Source: QHCA01 sp038237645
GTDB lineage: Bacteria > Actinomycetota > Actinomycetes > Mycobacteriales > QHCA01
Direction of reading: 5' to 3'
Assembly (NCBI GenBank): GCA_038237645.1
Contig: JBBRYN010000003.1
Coordinates: forward strand, 45,944 to 109,943
DNA: 64,000 nt
The position numbers were made by a program, and so were the translations under genes. The notes beneath the pieces were generated by a model. It was not told where the DNA came from, searched no databases, and saw nothing but the letters and a program-made list of their open reading frames with translations. Position 1 is the stretch's first letter, and each line of letters starts with the position of its first letter. Of this stretch, positions 1-8,364 are shown in pieces.

Positions 1-441
1 CACCGGGTCACCATGGCGGCGGTCGATGCGGCAGCGCGGGCCGACTACCGGCCGGCCGCGGGCGAGCCGTGGCAGGTCATCAAGCTCTACTGGACCGCGG
101 TGCCCAAGACGGTCCTGCAGGCCGGCATCGACGCGATGCGGGAGTCCGGGCGTGACCTCTTCGAGGGTGTGCAGTCCGCCGAGGACCTGCCCTTCGGAGT
201 CTCCGACGACGAGGTGACGACCCGGGTCGACGCGGCCAACCATCTCGCCGCCAAGATGGCGGCGCTGCGGGCACACGCCAGTCAGATCAGCGTCGACGGC
301 CCGTTCTTCGCGCTGTCCGACAACCTGGGGCGGGCGGCGTTCGGAGTCGAGCACTTCCGATTGGTCCGCGGCCCACGCGGCCCCGGCGACGGTCCCAACG
401 GGTGGGAGACCGACCTGTTCGCCGGCATCGGGCAAACTTGA
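1..441 (+). CDS. mshB: MshB, mycothiol-pathway deacetylase, C-terminal part
   Basis: This is the 3' end of a gene that begins before the window; the frame is open from base 1 (HRVTMAAVDAA). The segment around residues 20-45 (WQVIKLYWTAVPKTVLQAGI) and the DLFAG-type end match the C-terminal third of GlcNAc-inositol deacetylases. MshB removes the acetyl group from GlcNAc-Ins in mycothiol synthesis and is a cytoplasmic zinc enzyme. The zinc-binding N-terminal region lies outside the window, so catalytic residues cannot be checked. The related amidase Mca is the main alternative. The DUF6113-like gene downstream is a common actinobacterial neighbour of mshB, which supports the call. Confidence 0.85.
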   Translation, partial: HRVTMAAVDAAARADYRPAAGEPWQVIKLYWTAVPKTVLQAGIDAMRESGRDLFEGVQSAEDLPFGVSDDEVTTRVDAANHLAAKMAALRAHASQISVDGPFFALSDNLGRAAFGVEHFRLVRGPRGPGDGPNGWETDLFAGIGQT

Positions 442-550
442 TAGCCCATCTGAGTGAACCTGGCGTGATGCGCTTGGTCGCTGGAGGTGCCGTCCCCCAA
501 GCTCAGACGATGCACGGCCCCCGATGGCCGAGCCAAACCGGGGAGAGATC

Positions 551-2467
551 ATGGGGGCACCAGTTTCGGCCACACCGTCGACCGTTTCGGACCATTTCTC
601 CGGTCAGTCGGTGATCAAGGCAGCCGGGGTGGATGTCGGGATCACCCGTGAGCACCTCCGCCGCCGGCGCCTTTGGGTGCTTGCGATCACGCTGGGCATC
701 CCCACCGGGTTCCTGTGGTGGCGGCTGTTCGACGACCGCCCCTTCAACGTCTTCGCGTTTCCGGCGGTCGACTGGGTCGTGGTCACCCCCATCCTGTTCT
801 TCGTCGCCCTCATCGGGTTCATGCGCGTCTACTACTCGGTCAGTGGCCGATCCCCGCACGTGGTCTACCGGCCGGAGCAGATCGACGTCCGGCTCTCCGA
901 CGTCGTCGGCATCGATACCGTGCGTGAAGAGGTCGTTCGCTCGCTCAACCTCTTCCTGGCGCACAAGACCTTCGCCGCCGAGACCGGTGGCCGGCCACGC
1001 CGCGGCCTGTTGTTCGAAGGGCCGCCCGGCACCGGAAAGACCTACACGGCCAAGGCAGTCGCTGCCGAGGCGGGGGTGCCGTTCCTCTTCGCTACGGCGA
1101 CCTCCTTCCAGTCCTCCTTCTACGGCGCGACGGCCCGCAAGATCCGCGCGTACTTCAAGCAACTGCGCGCTGTTGCCCAGCGTGAGGGCGGGGCCATCGG
1201 TTTCATCGACGAGTTCGACGCCATTGCCGGTCGCCGCGGCGGCATGGAGGCCACGGCGCTCCCGCAGGAGCTGACCGGTTGCCAGGGCATGTCCACGCTG
1301 CCTTCGACCTACCGCCTGCCGGCGACGCAGCGCAGTGCGTTCGGCACGTCCGACCTCACTGGCCCGGTCGTCAACGAGTTGCTGGTGCAAATGCAGTCCT
1401 TCGACCAGCCGACCGGGATCCAGAAGCTGATCGGCGTGCTCGTCGACAAGGCGAACCTCTTCCTCCCGCCGCATCGCCAGCTGCACAAGCCGAAGATCAC
1501 TCCGGCGAACATCATGCTGATCGCGTCGACCAACCGGGCCGACGGGCTCGATCCGGCGTTGCTGCGGCCGGGCCGGTTCGATCGCAAGCTAGCCTTCGAG
1601 CTGCCCGACCGGGCCGGCCGCCGAGCCTTGGTCGACCACTTCCTGGCCCGAAAGTCGCACGGCGCCGACCTCGCGGTCGACGAGCAGCGCGACATCCTGG
1701 CCGGGCTGACGCAGGGATACTCGCCGGCCATGATCGAGGGCCTGTTCGACGAGGCGCTGGTCAACGCCGTTGCTCGCGGTGACAAGGCGATGAACTGGCT
1801 CGACATCGAGTCGGCCCGGCTCACGGAGGAGATCGGCCTCGGCTCGCCGGTCGGCTACACCGCGCACGAGAAGCGCCTCATCGCCACGCACGAGGCCGGG
1901 CACGCCACCGTAGCGTGGTTGGTCGCGCCGGAACGCCGGCTCGAGGTGCTGTCGATCATCAAGCGCAAGGACGCGCTCGGCATGCTGGCGCACGGCGACA
2001 AGGAAGACGTGTTCACCCGGTCGCGCTCGGAGATGCTCGCCCTGATCCAGATCGCGATGGCCGGCCAGTGCGCCGAGGAGCTGTTCTTCGGTGACGTCTC
2101 GACCGGTCCGGGCGGCGACCTGCTCTACGCCACAAACGTGGCCGCCCAGATGGTCGGGGCGTGCGGCATGGCCGGCTCGCTGGTCTCGTACGCTGCGATC
2201 GAGGCCTCGTCGTTCAACGACCACAACCTGGTGGGCCGCGTCCTGGCCGACGCGCGTGGTCGCGACGACGTCGAGGCGTTGCTGCAGAACCAGAAGGTCG
2301 TCGCGAGGCAGCTGATCGAGGGCAACCGGCACCTGGTGGAAGCGCTGCGGGACGCGCTTCTCGACCGGCACGAACTGGTCGGCCCGGACATCACCGGCAT
2401 CCTGGAGAAGGCAGAGCGGTCAGTCACCATCGACCTACGGGACACGGCGGATACCCTGCCCAGGTGA
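551..2467 (+). CDS. FtsH-like AAA+ membrane metalloprotease (M41)
   Basis: A 638-residue protein with two membrane segments near residues 41-58 and 74-95. They are followed by an AAA+ module (Walker A GPPGTGKT 157-164, Walker B with D220-E221) and an M41 zinc protease domain (HEAGH 447-451). The second region of homology (TNRADGLDPALLRPGRFDRK, about 327-346) is intact. Roughly 45 extra residues sit between Walker B and the NxLLVQM segment (about 228-272), with more before the TNR motif, so this is a divergent FtsH-like protein rather than housekeeping FtsH. It probably degrades membrane or cytosolic proteins using ATP. The start at 551 is preferred over the in-frame ATG at 524 because GGGGAG lies just upstream of 551. 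Its stop overlaps the next start. Confidence 0.85.
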   Translation: MGAPVSATPSTVSDHFSGQSVIKAAGVDVGITREHLRRRRLWVLAITLGIPTGFLWWRLFDDRPFNVFAFPAVDWVVVTPILFFVALIGFMRVYYSVSGRSPHVVYRPEQIDVRLSDVVGIDTVREEVVRSLNLFLAHKTFAAETGGRPRRGLLFEGPPGTGKTYTAKAVAAEAGVPFLFATATSFQSSFYGATARKIRAYFKQLRAVAQREGGAIGFIDEFDAIAGRRGGMEATALPQELTGCQGMSTLPSTYRLPATQRSAFGTSDLTGPVVNELLVQMQSFDQPTGIQKLIGVLVDKANLFLPPHRQLHKPKITPANIMLIASTNRADGLDPALLRPGRFDRKLAFELPDRAGRRALVDHFLARKSHGADLAVDEQRDILAGLTQGYSPAMIEGLFDEALVNAVARGDKAMNWLDIESARLTEEIGLGSPVGYTAHEKRLIATHEAGHATVAWLVAPERRLEVLSIIKRKDALGMLAHGDKEDVFTRSRSEMLALIQIAMAGQCAEELFFGDVSTGPGGDLLYATNVAAQMVGACGMAGSLVSYAAIEASSFNDHNLVGRVLADARGRDDVEALLQNQKVVARQLIEGNRHLVEALRDALLDRHELVGPDITGILEKAERSVTIDLRDTADTLPR

Positions 2468-2871
2468 GCCAGGGGGGTACTGCCGGTGTGGACGGTGCGC
2501 TGACGGCGATCGAGCGGTTCGGCGGCGGGTTCCTCGTCGCCGGGGCGACGCTGCCGGTGGCCCTCGTCGAGGGTTTCCTGGCCAGCGCCCGGATCGGCAC
2601 CTACCGGCTGCCGATCAGCATCGGCATCGCGCTGGTGTTCCACCCGGTGCTCACGTGGCTGATGCGCGTGGCGACGCGCAACCCGGTGGCGATGTTCGTC
2701 CCCGCACTGACCTGGGCATCGGTGATCTGGCCGCTGGGAGCGCGGCGCGCCGAAGGCGATCTGGTCATCACCGGGAACAATTGGGTGTCGGTGGGCCTGC
2801 TGCTCGCGGGAGCAGGTGCCTTCGCGGTGTCACTGGGGCTGCTCCTGCCTCGCCGGGCCAGCGCACGGTAG
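2464..2871 (+). CDS. small DUF6113-like integral membrane protein
   Basis: A 135-residue protein with about four hydrophobic segments and the sequence RAEGDLVITGNNWVSVGLL near its end. That resembles the RPEGD motif of DUF6113 proteins encoded next to mshB in actinobacteria. Its function is unknown. The GTG start overlaps the stop of the FtsH-like gene (GTGA). An alternative GTG at 2488 has a better-placed AGGGGGG upstream, so the start is uncertain by eight codons. It belongs to the same transcription unit as the protease upstream and the flavin reductase downstream. Confidence 0.65.
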   Translation: MSQGGTAGVDGALTAIERFGGGFLVAGATLPVALVEGFLASARIGTYRLPISIGIALVFHPVLTWLMRVATRNPVAMFVPALTWASVIWPLGARRAEGDLVITGNNWVSVGLLLAGAGAFAVSLGLLLPRRASAR

Positions 2872-2882
2872 CGTCGGCGGCG

Positions 2883-3398
2883 ATGAACTGGGCCGGGAAG
2901 TCGCCGTTCGGCTCGATGGTCTACCGGGATGTGGTCGGCCGGTTTCCGACCGGGGTGACGGTGGTTTCCACCCGCACGCCGGGCGGCGCCCGGCTGATGA
3001 CGGCCAACTCGTTCACCTCGGTGTCGCTGCAGCCGCTACTGGTGCTGGTGTGCATCGAACTGTCCGCGCGGTTCCACCAGGCCGTAGTTTCGACCGGCGA
3101 ATGGGGGGTGTCGATCCTGGCCGCCGACCAGGAGCCACTGTCGCGGCTGTTCGCCAGCCACGGGCCGGACACCGAAGGGCTGACCGTGCCGCACCGTGCC
3201 GGCCCGCTCACCGGGGCGCCGCTGCTCGACGGCGCAGTAGCACAGCTGGAATGCCGGACCGTCGCTGAACACCCCGGCGGTGATCACACCATCCTGATCG
3301 GATCGGTCCTCGAAGGCACCGTCACCCGCGAGGGCGTTGGCCCCCTGATCTTCCTCCGCGGTCACTACACCGCCCTCCCCGACGGCTGGGGCGAGTGA
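2883..3398 (+). CDS. flavin reductase-like FMN-binding protein
   Basis: A 171-residue protein with the flavin reductase-like fold: VVGRFPTGVTVVST near residue 20, TANSFTSVSLQPLLVLVCI at 40-60, and a C-terminal FLRGHY motif. Family members bind FMN or FAD and use NAD(P)H to supply reduced flavin to monooxygenases. No partner oxygenase is adjacent, so the substrate is unknown. ATG 2883 is the start used; ATG 2916 is possible. The last codons and the stop (GGC GAG TGA) lie inside a copy of the interspersed repeat, so the native C-terminus has probably been replaced by repeat sequence. Confidence 0.85.
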   Translation: MNWAGKSPFGSMVYRDVVGRFPTGVTVVSTRTPGGARLMTANSFTSVSLQPLLVLVCIELSARFHQAVVSTGEWGVSILAADQEPLSRLFASHGPDTEGLTVPHRAGPLTGAPLLDGAVAQLECRTVAEHPGGDHTILIGSVLEGTVTREGVGPLIFLRGHYTALPDGWGE

Positions 3399-3432
3399 GC
3401 ATCGAGCGAAGCGAGGAGCGCAGCGAGATGAC
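3390..3432 (+). repeat. interspersed GC-rich repeat, 43-nt form
   Basis: It begins GGCGAGTGAGCATCGAG, continues with AGCGAAGCGAGGAGCGCAGC and ends GAGATGAC. It matches the copies at 39108-39150 and 44247-44289 (opposite orientation) with few changes. It supplies the stop codon of the flavin reductase. Confidence 0.9.
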
Positions 3433-3475
3433 GGTGGGGCGAGTGGCGATCGTGCCTCGACGCGACGAGGATCTA

Positions 3476-4609
3476 GTGCCGCGCGCTGTTAGTTCGTTAT
3501 ATATGTTGTAGTCTGGGGGCATGCCGCGAGCCGGGCGTCCGAAGGCCGTGCTGGAGTTGACCGATGCCGAGTCCGAGCAGTTGCGGCGGTGGGCGCGGCG
3601 GCGTAAGTCGGCGCAGGCTGTGGCGTTGCGGTCGCGGATTGTGCTCGGGTGCGCGGCGGGTCTGACGAACAAGGAAGTCGCGGCGCGTGAGGGCGTGTCG
3701 CAGCCGACCGTGGGCAAGTGGCGGTCGCGGTTCGTCGAGTTGCGGCTGGACGGGCTCGATGATGATCCGCGGCCGGGGCGGCCGCCGTCGATCACCGCCG
3801 ATCAGGTCGAGGACGTGGTGGTGGCCACGTTGGAGTCGGCGCCGGCGAACGCGACGCACTGGTCGCGGGCGTCGATGGCAGCGCGCAGCGGCCTGTCGAA
3901 GTCCTCGATCGGGCGGATCTGGCGGGCGTTCGAGCTCAAACCGCACCGTACGGACGGGTTCAAGTTGTCCAACGATCCGTTGTTCGTGGACAAGGTCTTC
4001 GACGTTGTCGGGCTTTACCTGAACCCGCCGGAGGCGGCGGTGGTGCTGTGTGTGGACGAAAAGAGCCAGGTGCAGGCCCTGGCCCGCTCACAGCCAGCGT
4101 TGCCGATGATGCCGGGCATGCCGGAGAAACGCACCCACGACTACGTCCGGCACGGCACCACCAGCCTGTTCGCGGCGTTCAACACCGCCGACGGGACGGT
4201 CATCTCCGCCCGGCACCGGCGGCACCGCACCGTGGAGTTCAAAAAGTTCCTGGCCAAGATCGACACCGAGGTCCCCGACCACCTCGACGTGCACCTGGTC
4301 TGCGACAACTACGGCACTCACAAGAGCCCGGCCATCCGCAGCTGGCTGCAAGCCCACCCGCGGTTCCACATGCACTACACGCCGACCTACTCCAGTTGGA
4401 TCAACCAGGTCGAGCGCTGGTTCGCCTACCTCACCGGCCAACTCCTGCAACGCAGTGACCACCGCAGCGTGCAGGCACTCGAGAAAGACACCCGTTCCTG
4501 GGTCAAGGCATGGAAGGACAACCCGAAACCGTTCATCTGGACCAAGACCGCCGAACAGATCCTCGACTCCCTCCAACGACTTCTAAAACGAACTACTGGC
4601 GCACGACAC
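3476..4609 (+). mobile_element. intact IS630-family insertion sequence
   Basis: The element is flanked by TA on both sides (3474-3475 and 4610-4611), as expected for IS630/Tc1-type TA duplication. Its ends are imperfect inverted repeats: the left end reads GTGCCGCGCGCTGTTAGTTC and the complement of the right end reads GTGTCGTGCGCCAGTAGTTC, with about 25 of the first 33 positions matching. It carries one transposase gene. The left flank is repeat-derived DNA and the right flank is a decayed DinB-family gene whose 3' end appears to be cut off here. Confidence 0.85.
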
Positions 4610-4612
4610 TAG
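3521..4612 (+). CDS. IS630-family transposase
   Basis: A 363-residue DDE transposase. The N-terminal third holds helix-turn-helix DNA-binding segments (LTNKEVAAREGVSQPTVGKW near 50-70, then a second one near 115-135). The catalytic triad is visible as CVDEKSQ, VCDNYGTH and INQVERW. Full length and without internal stops, it is probably functional. It catalyses cut-and-paste movement into TA sites. The stop codon TAG is made from the duplicated TA target plus the next flanking base, so the C-terminus depends on where the element lands. Confidence 0.92.
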   Translation: MPRAGRPKAVLELTDAESEQLRRWARRRKSAQAVALRSRIVLGCAAGLTNKEVAAREGVSQPTVGKWRSRFVELRLDGLDDDPRPGRPPSITADQVEDVVVATLESAPANATHWSRASMAARSGLSKSSIGRIWRAFELKPHRTDGFKLSNDPLFVDKVFDVVGLYLNPPEAAVVLCVDEKSQVQALARSQPALPMMPGMPEKRTHDYVRHGTTSLFAAFNTADGTVISARHRRHRTVEFKKFLAKIDTEVPDHLDVHLVCDNYGTHKSPAIRSWLQAHPRFHMHYTPTYSSWINQVERWFAYLTGQLLQRSDHRSVQALEKDTRSWVKAWKDNPKPFIWTKTAEQILDSLQRLLKRTTGARH

Positions 4613-4998
4613 CGCAGGTTGGCTTCGTGTTCCGACCGACCGGCTGATCAAGAGCCATGGCCATTACCGCGGTGTCCGTTGCCCCGGCACGCTCCCGGTA
4701 GGCAGCCAGAGCAGCCTGCACGGTGAGCTCGGGCCCGGGCGTGAATTCCCGTCGCTCCTGCTGGTTACCTGGCCGAGCATGCCGCCGTCGATCCAGCGTC
4801 ACTCCACATTGGTCAGGTTGGTTGATGATGCCGAGCAGGGAGATCAGCGGCCCGTTCGGTGTCCACTTGGCCTTCTCGTCGGTGAGACCTTCGACCTCGC
4901 GGATCACGGCGCAGGAACCACATCCAGCGCAAGAACAGCTCCCGCTCGTCACTGGTGCCATGCGGAAAGCCGAGCTCAGCGTCGGAGGACACCACCAC
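4613..4998 (-). pseudogene. decayed DinB/DUF664 family gene
   Basis: Pieces of one protein can be followed across three reading frames: ELGFPHGTSDERELFLRWMW, then IREVEGLTDEKAKWTPNGPL and ISLLGIIN, then LTNVE-stop-RWIDGGMLGQ, then EFTPGPELTVQAALAAYRER. This is the order found in DUF664/DinB-like four-helix proteins, some of which are thiol-dependent enzymes. At least three frameshifts and one TGG-to-TGA nonsense change are needed to read through it. The C-terminal helices are missing; the frame ends at the IS630 insertion, which probably truncated the gene. No functional product is expected. Confidence 0.7.
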
Positions 4999-5163
4999 AA
5001 TCTACGAGCCCTTCTCGCAGCGGTATCCGCCGACAAGCTCGCCGCCGCGACCGCACGTCTCGACCGCGGCGAGAGTGCCACCCAGATCGCCAACGCCCTC
5101 GGAGTGTCCCGCGCGACGATCTACCGGCACGCCGCCGTCGTCACCGCACCCGATCAGATCTGA
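4991..5163 (+). pseudogene. C-terminal remnant of a serine resolvase/invertase
   Basis: The frame reads SADKLAAATARLDRGE then SATQIANALGVSRATIYRH, the helix-turn-helix typical of the end of Hin/Tn3-type resolvases, and stops at 5161-5163. No catalytic serine domain is found upstream, so only the DNA-binding tail remains. It fits with the Tn3 transposase remnant about 2 kb downstream. Confidence 0.6.
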
Positions 5164-5239
5164 CCGACGGCCCTCCCGTCGCCGCTGGCGTTCCTTCTGC
5201 ACCAGTTGGACCTTCTACCCCGGCTGCTGTCATACGGGG

Positions 5240-5998
5240 TTAGTGATCGCCCAGCCAGTCGACGACAGTCGACACCAACCAGTCGCTGTGTGATTGATGG
5301 ACATCGTGGCCGGCTCCTGGCGCTTCGAGAAACTCACCGCGCGGCATGGCGTCGGCCATCTCGCGGACCAGGTTAGGGGGGCAGAACGGATCGTGTGTCC
5401 CGGTGATCATCAGCGTTGGGCAGGTGATGAGTGTTGCCCGTGACCGACTGATGTCGCCGCCGGCGGCGATGATTCCACTCAACGCCTGAGCCCAGCTTCT
5501 CGCCATGATCCGCGCACTGTCCGCGCCGTACGCCTCGACCAGGTAGGCGGCTAACGCCGTGAAGGGATCGATCGGGTCGTCGACCAGGTGGGCGAGCCCG
5601 TCCAGCATGTCCGGCGAGGCCGCGACGTGACCGGCCGCACCCCAGGTGACCGCCGACAGTGCGCGACCGGTTTCCAGTGCCGCCATGAGCAGTGCGTCCT
5701 CGCCGCCGTCGCTGAAGCCGACAAGGTGGGCTACCTCGACCCGGAGCTCGTCAAGCAGGCGGAGGAGGGTTCGGGCGTCGTCCAGGTAGTAGCTCGACGG
5801 GTAGTGGCGAGGTTGGGGCTGCGAGCGGCCGGAGCCCGGCAGGTCCACGGCAATGACACGAAATCCACACGTGAGCTCGTTTCGCAGGCGATTGAGCTCG
5901 ATGATGCTGCCACCCCAGCCGGGCAGGACCACAACGGTGTCGCCGCGGCCGGTGTCCTCGTAATGGATCTGCTCTCCGGCCGGGCCGTACCAGGCCAT
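5240..5998 (-). CDS. alpha/beta hydrolase
   Basis: A 252-residue single-domain alpha/beta hydrolase. The oxyanion strand reads VVVLPGWGGS, the nucleophile elbow is GFSDGG (Ser near residue 106), the acid is probably the Asp in GTHDPF and the base the His in GAGHDVH. No signal peptide, so cytoplasmic. The substrate cannot be inferred. ATG 5998 is chosen because GGAGGG lies eight bases upstream; a longer frame to 6082 lacks such a site. It sits between transposon remnants, so it may be imported cargo. Confidence 0.85.
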   Translation of the reverse strand: MAWYGPAGEQIHYEDTGRGDTVVVLPGWGGSIIELNRLRNELTCGFRVIAVDLPGSGRSQPQPRHYPSSYYLDDARTLLRLLDELRVEVAHLVGFSDGGEDALLMAALETGRALSAVTWGAAGHVAASPDMLDGLAHLVDDPIDPFTALAAYLVEAYGADSARIMARSWAQALSGIIAAGGDISRSRATLITCPTLMITGTHDPFCPPNLVREMADAMPRGEFLEAPGAGHDVHQSHSDWLVSTVVDWLGDH

Positions 5999-6162
5999 CG
6001 CAGATCCCTCCAACCCTTGCAGCGACTCAGCGCAACACATACGGATACGCGGCCCAGTCTTGCGATGACGGCCGCTGTCCAATCATGCCGTCCGTCACGA
6101 CGTGGTCAAGCCCTGACGGACGCCGTGGAACAAAGCACGTCCATGACCCGTTGGGGGATGCG

Positions 6163-6783
6163 CTACTGACACAGCCAGGTCCACCATGGCTCGATGATGA
6201 GCTTGGTGAGTAGGCCGTAGCCCGCCGCTGTGGGATGCGCACCGTCGCCTTTCTGCACTTCGGTTCTCCAGGCCGGCTCGCGGCCAAGCGGGTCGAAGAC
6301 AGCGATGTAGGGAACGCCCGCCTGGGCGCAGAGCTTGGCGAAGTGGTCGTCGAGTTCACGGATGCGCACGTTCTGTTGATTGTCGGCGATCGGCGCGGGC
6401 CCGACCATGAGCACGGGCCAGTCCAGCGCGCGGGCCTCGTCCAGGATGTCGACGAGGTTTGCACACGATCGGTCGGCTTCGACGCGGGTGCCGCCAGGGA
6501 TGGCGGTGGTGTCGTTGACGCCGAAGGACAGCACGACCCGGTTGTCGCAGCCGGCGGGCAGTCGGGGTTCGCACTCGCGCCGCCAGCGCGATCGGATATC
6601 GGTGGAGGTGTTCAGCCGAATCCCGAGGTTGTAGGTAGTGAAGGCGTAGGCGCCGAAGGTGGCGGCATCACGGGTCTGGGCTCGGGCTGCGACCCGGCCG
6701 ACCCAGCCGCGATGTTCGGCGTCGCCGACGCCGGCGGTGAATGAGTCCCCAACAAAGCACATACGGATAGCGCGGGCAGTCAC
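6163..6783 (-). CDS. SGNH/GDSL-type hydrolase (lipase/esterase-like)
   Basis: A 206-residue protein with the SGNH blocks in order: VGDSFTAG near residue 11 (catalytic Ser), SFGVND near 86 (Asn block) and GAHPTAAGY near 185 (Asp-x-x-His block). The usual block II Gly is less clear. Such enzymes hydrolyse esters of lipids, sugars or cell-wall groups. There is no signal peptide, so it probably acts inside the cell. It is transcribed toward the alpha/beta hydrolase with 164 bases between them. It lies inside the mobile-element region. Confidence 0.8.
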   Translation of the reverse strand: MTARAIRMCFVGDSFTAGVGDAEHRGWVGRVAARAQTRDAATFGAYAFTTYNLGIRLNTSTDIRSRWRRECEPRLPAGCDNRVVLSFGVNDTTAIPGGTRVEADRSCANLVDILDEARALDWPVLMVGPAPIADNQQNVRIRELDDHFAKLCAQAGVPYIAVFDPLGREPAWRTEVQKGDGAHPTAAGYGLLTKLIIEPWWTWLCQ

Positions 6784-7205
6784 GCACCGAATGTTGCCAG
6801 CACGCCGGGCGTGGCACCCGAACGCCCCGCGCCCTCTGGTGTCTTCCTAGCCGATGGTGCAGCGGCCCGGTTGTGAACACCAGCGGAAGGTGGGTTCCTC
6901 GAGGTCACGACACCCGCGGCCCGCGGACGGTGGTGAACACCATCTGGGAGCGGTTCTCCCGGCCCGGTCGAGGACCAGATCGATCGCCGCCCCCGGCCGT
7001 ACGCAAGAACGATCGCGACCTGCTCAACGATCTCCGGATCCTCGGGCCACTCGTCGACGCTGACCGGGTAGCAGTACAGCGCCTTGGCTCGCGGCCAGGT
7101 CCCGGAAGTGCGGAACACCATGCCGCCTGACAGCGGTAGCCGCAACAGTAGGGCAGCCGCGAGTCCGGGTCGGATTGGCGGCAATCAGCAGCTGATCCAC
7201 GGAGG
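6784..7205. other. no recognisable gene
   Basis: An open minus-strand frame (6780-7184) contains GLYCYP-like and EDPEIVEQVAIVLAYGRGR segments that look protein-like, but neighbouring frames carry other plausible fragments. I read this as a frameshifted remnant I cannot identify, lying just downstream of the Tn3 transposase remnant. Confidence 0.4.
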
Positions 7206-7471
7206 TCAGTCCTCGTCGCTGGTGTCGTCGCGAGTGGCTGGGTCGCGCAGCGTCCGCAGCTCGATGGCGGCCCGGGTGGTGAAGGCGTAGCGGCCCAGGC
7301 AGTTGAGGTGGGCGTGCCCGAGCGGGGAGAGCCGGGCGACGTCCTCGTCGCGGACGGTGACGTTTTTGGTGCGTAAGGTCCTCGACGATGGCGTCGAGGT
7401 AGCGGGTGTTCCACAGCACGACGGCGTTCAGGACGAGGCCGAGGGCGGCGAGTTGGTCTTCTTGTCCGGAT
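7206..7471 (-). pseudogene. C-terminal remnant of a Tn3-family transposase
   Basis: One frame reads QEDQLAALGLVLNAVVLWNT then RYLDAIVEDL; the sequence then continues in another frame as TKNVTVRDEDVARLSPLGHA, HLNCLGRYAFTTRAAIELR and TLRDPATRDD, with a stop at 7206-7208. This is the C-terminus of Tn3-type TnpA split by one frameshift. The catalytic DDE core is missing. No terminal repeats were recognised. Confidence 0.8.
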
Positions 7472-8135
7472 CGGGTCTCCGGTGACCCGGTCCACATGGG
7501 CCAGACGGTTGATCCAGAGCGCACCAGCACCTGGTGCACCGTGGGGCCAACACGACGCGATCGGAGATCTCAACCGGCCCGAGCCGCTGCTTGGGGCACG
7601 ATCCGGCGCACCACCGACTGCGGTCCCCGGCGCGGACTCGAGTGTGGCCGGGAACTGCCTGCCCATCGCCCGCTCCTCTCAGATCGCAGAACTCGACCCA
7701 AGAAGTCTCGATGGACAGGGCTTGATCATGTGGAACACCCAGCGAGCGAACCCCTACCCAGCAAGGGGAACCCCTCCACGCAGACCGGTCGTCAACATAA
7801 CCGTGCGCGGGACATACAACCGGCCGTGCCCTTTTCCGGTCAGGCAACCGTCTCACGCAAGCTTTCGAGGTCGCTGGGCTGGTCACAGAGATGGCCCGCT
7901 GTATGTGGGGGCCGGTGTTCCCGGGCTTCCTGAACCGCACTGCCGGTTGACGACCTTTGTCTTTCCTCGGATATGTCGGTGGCCCGGGAGCACCTGGTGA
8001 GGTGTCTCGCCTCGCCGACGGTGTGACCTCAGGCGGGCCTGCGCCAACAGGTGCTCATCAGTGTCTTGTCCGCCGGTTTCGGTCGATGCGTGAGGCTGCC
8101 GTCCCGCAGGCCCAACGCAGGCCGGAGGTACGGAC
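7472..8135. other. degenerate DNA without a supported gene
   Basis: No frame here carries a recognisable domain or a well-placed ribosome binding site. It lies between the Tn3 and IS110 remnants and is probably mobile-element debris. The last about 100 bases before 8136 resemble the 5' noncoding end of IS110-type elements (a GGCTGCCGTCCCGCAGGCC segment), but this is only an impression. Confidence 0.4.
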
Positions 8136-8321
8136 ATGACCAGCATGCTGCAAGCCCGCAACGACCTGAACCCGATCGCGGCCAGCAGCCGGGTCGTGGT
8201 CTGTGGCGTGGACACGGACAAGGAGCTGCACGTCGCCGCGGTCATCGCCACGGCGGCTGCGTACTGGGCAGCCACAGACGGCAGCTACGGCGCTGGGGTG
8301 ACCCGGCGGAACGTGATGTGA
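8136..8321 (+). pseudogene. N-terminal fragment of an IS110-family transposase
   Basis: The 61-codon frame contains VVVCGVDTDKELHVAAVI, which matches the start of the RuvC-like DEDD domain of IS110 transposases (usually VGVDTHKxxHVAAV). The rest of the protein is missing; homology ends near residue 45 and the frame runs out in unrelated sequence. It is a deletion remnant. Confidence 0.65.
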
Positions 8322-8364
8322 AGTGACGCAGCTAGCCGGCTGATGGCGAACGCTTCGAGTGTCC

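Noticed and set aside
503..1486. Long minus-strand frame opposite the FtsH-like gene
   Set aside because: Arg/Asp-rich with no domain, fully antisense to a gene with clear motifs; typical shadow frame of GC-rich DNA.
4723..5163. A 146-codon plus-strand frame as a complete gene
   Set aside because: Only the last about 55 codons look like protein (resolvase tail); the upstream part is antisense to the DinB pseudogene.
6873..6945. GTGAACACCA occurring twice about 60 bases apart
   Set aside because: Ten-base match only, within degenerate DNA; no promoter or gene context supports an operator.
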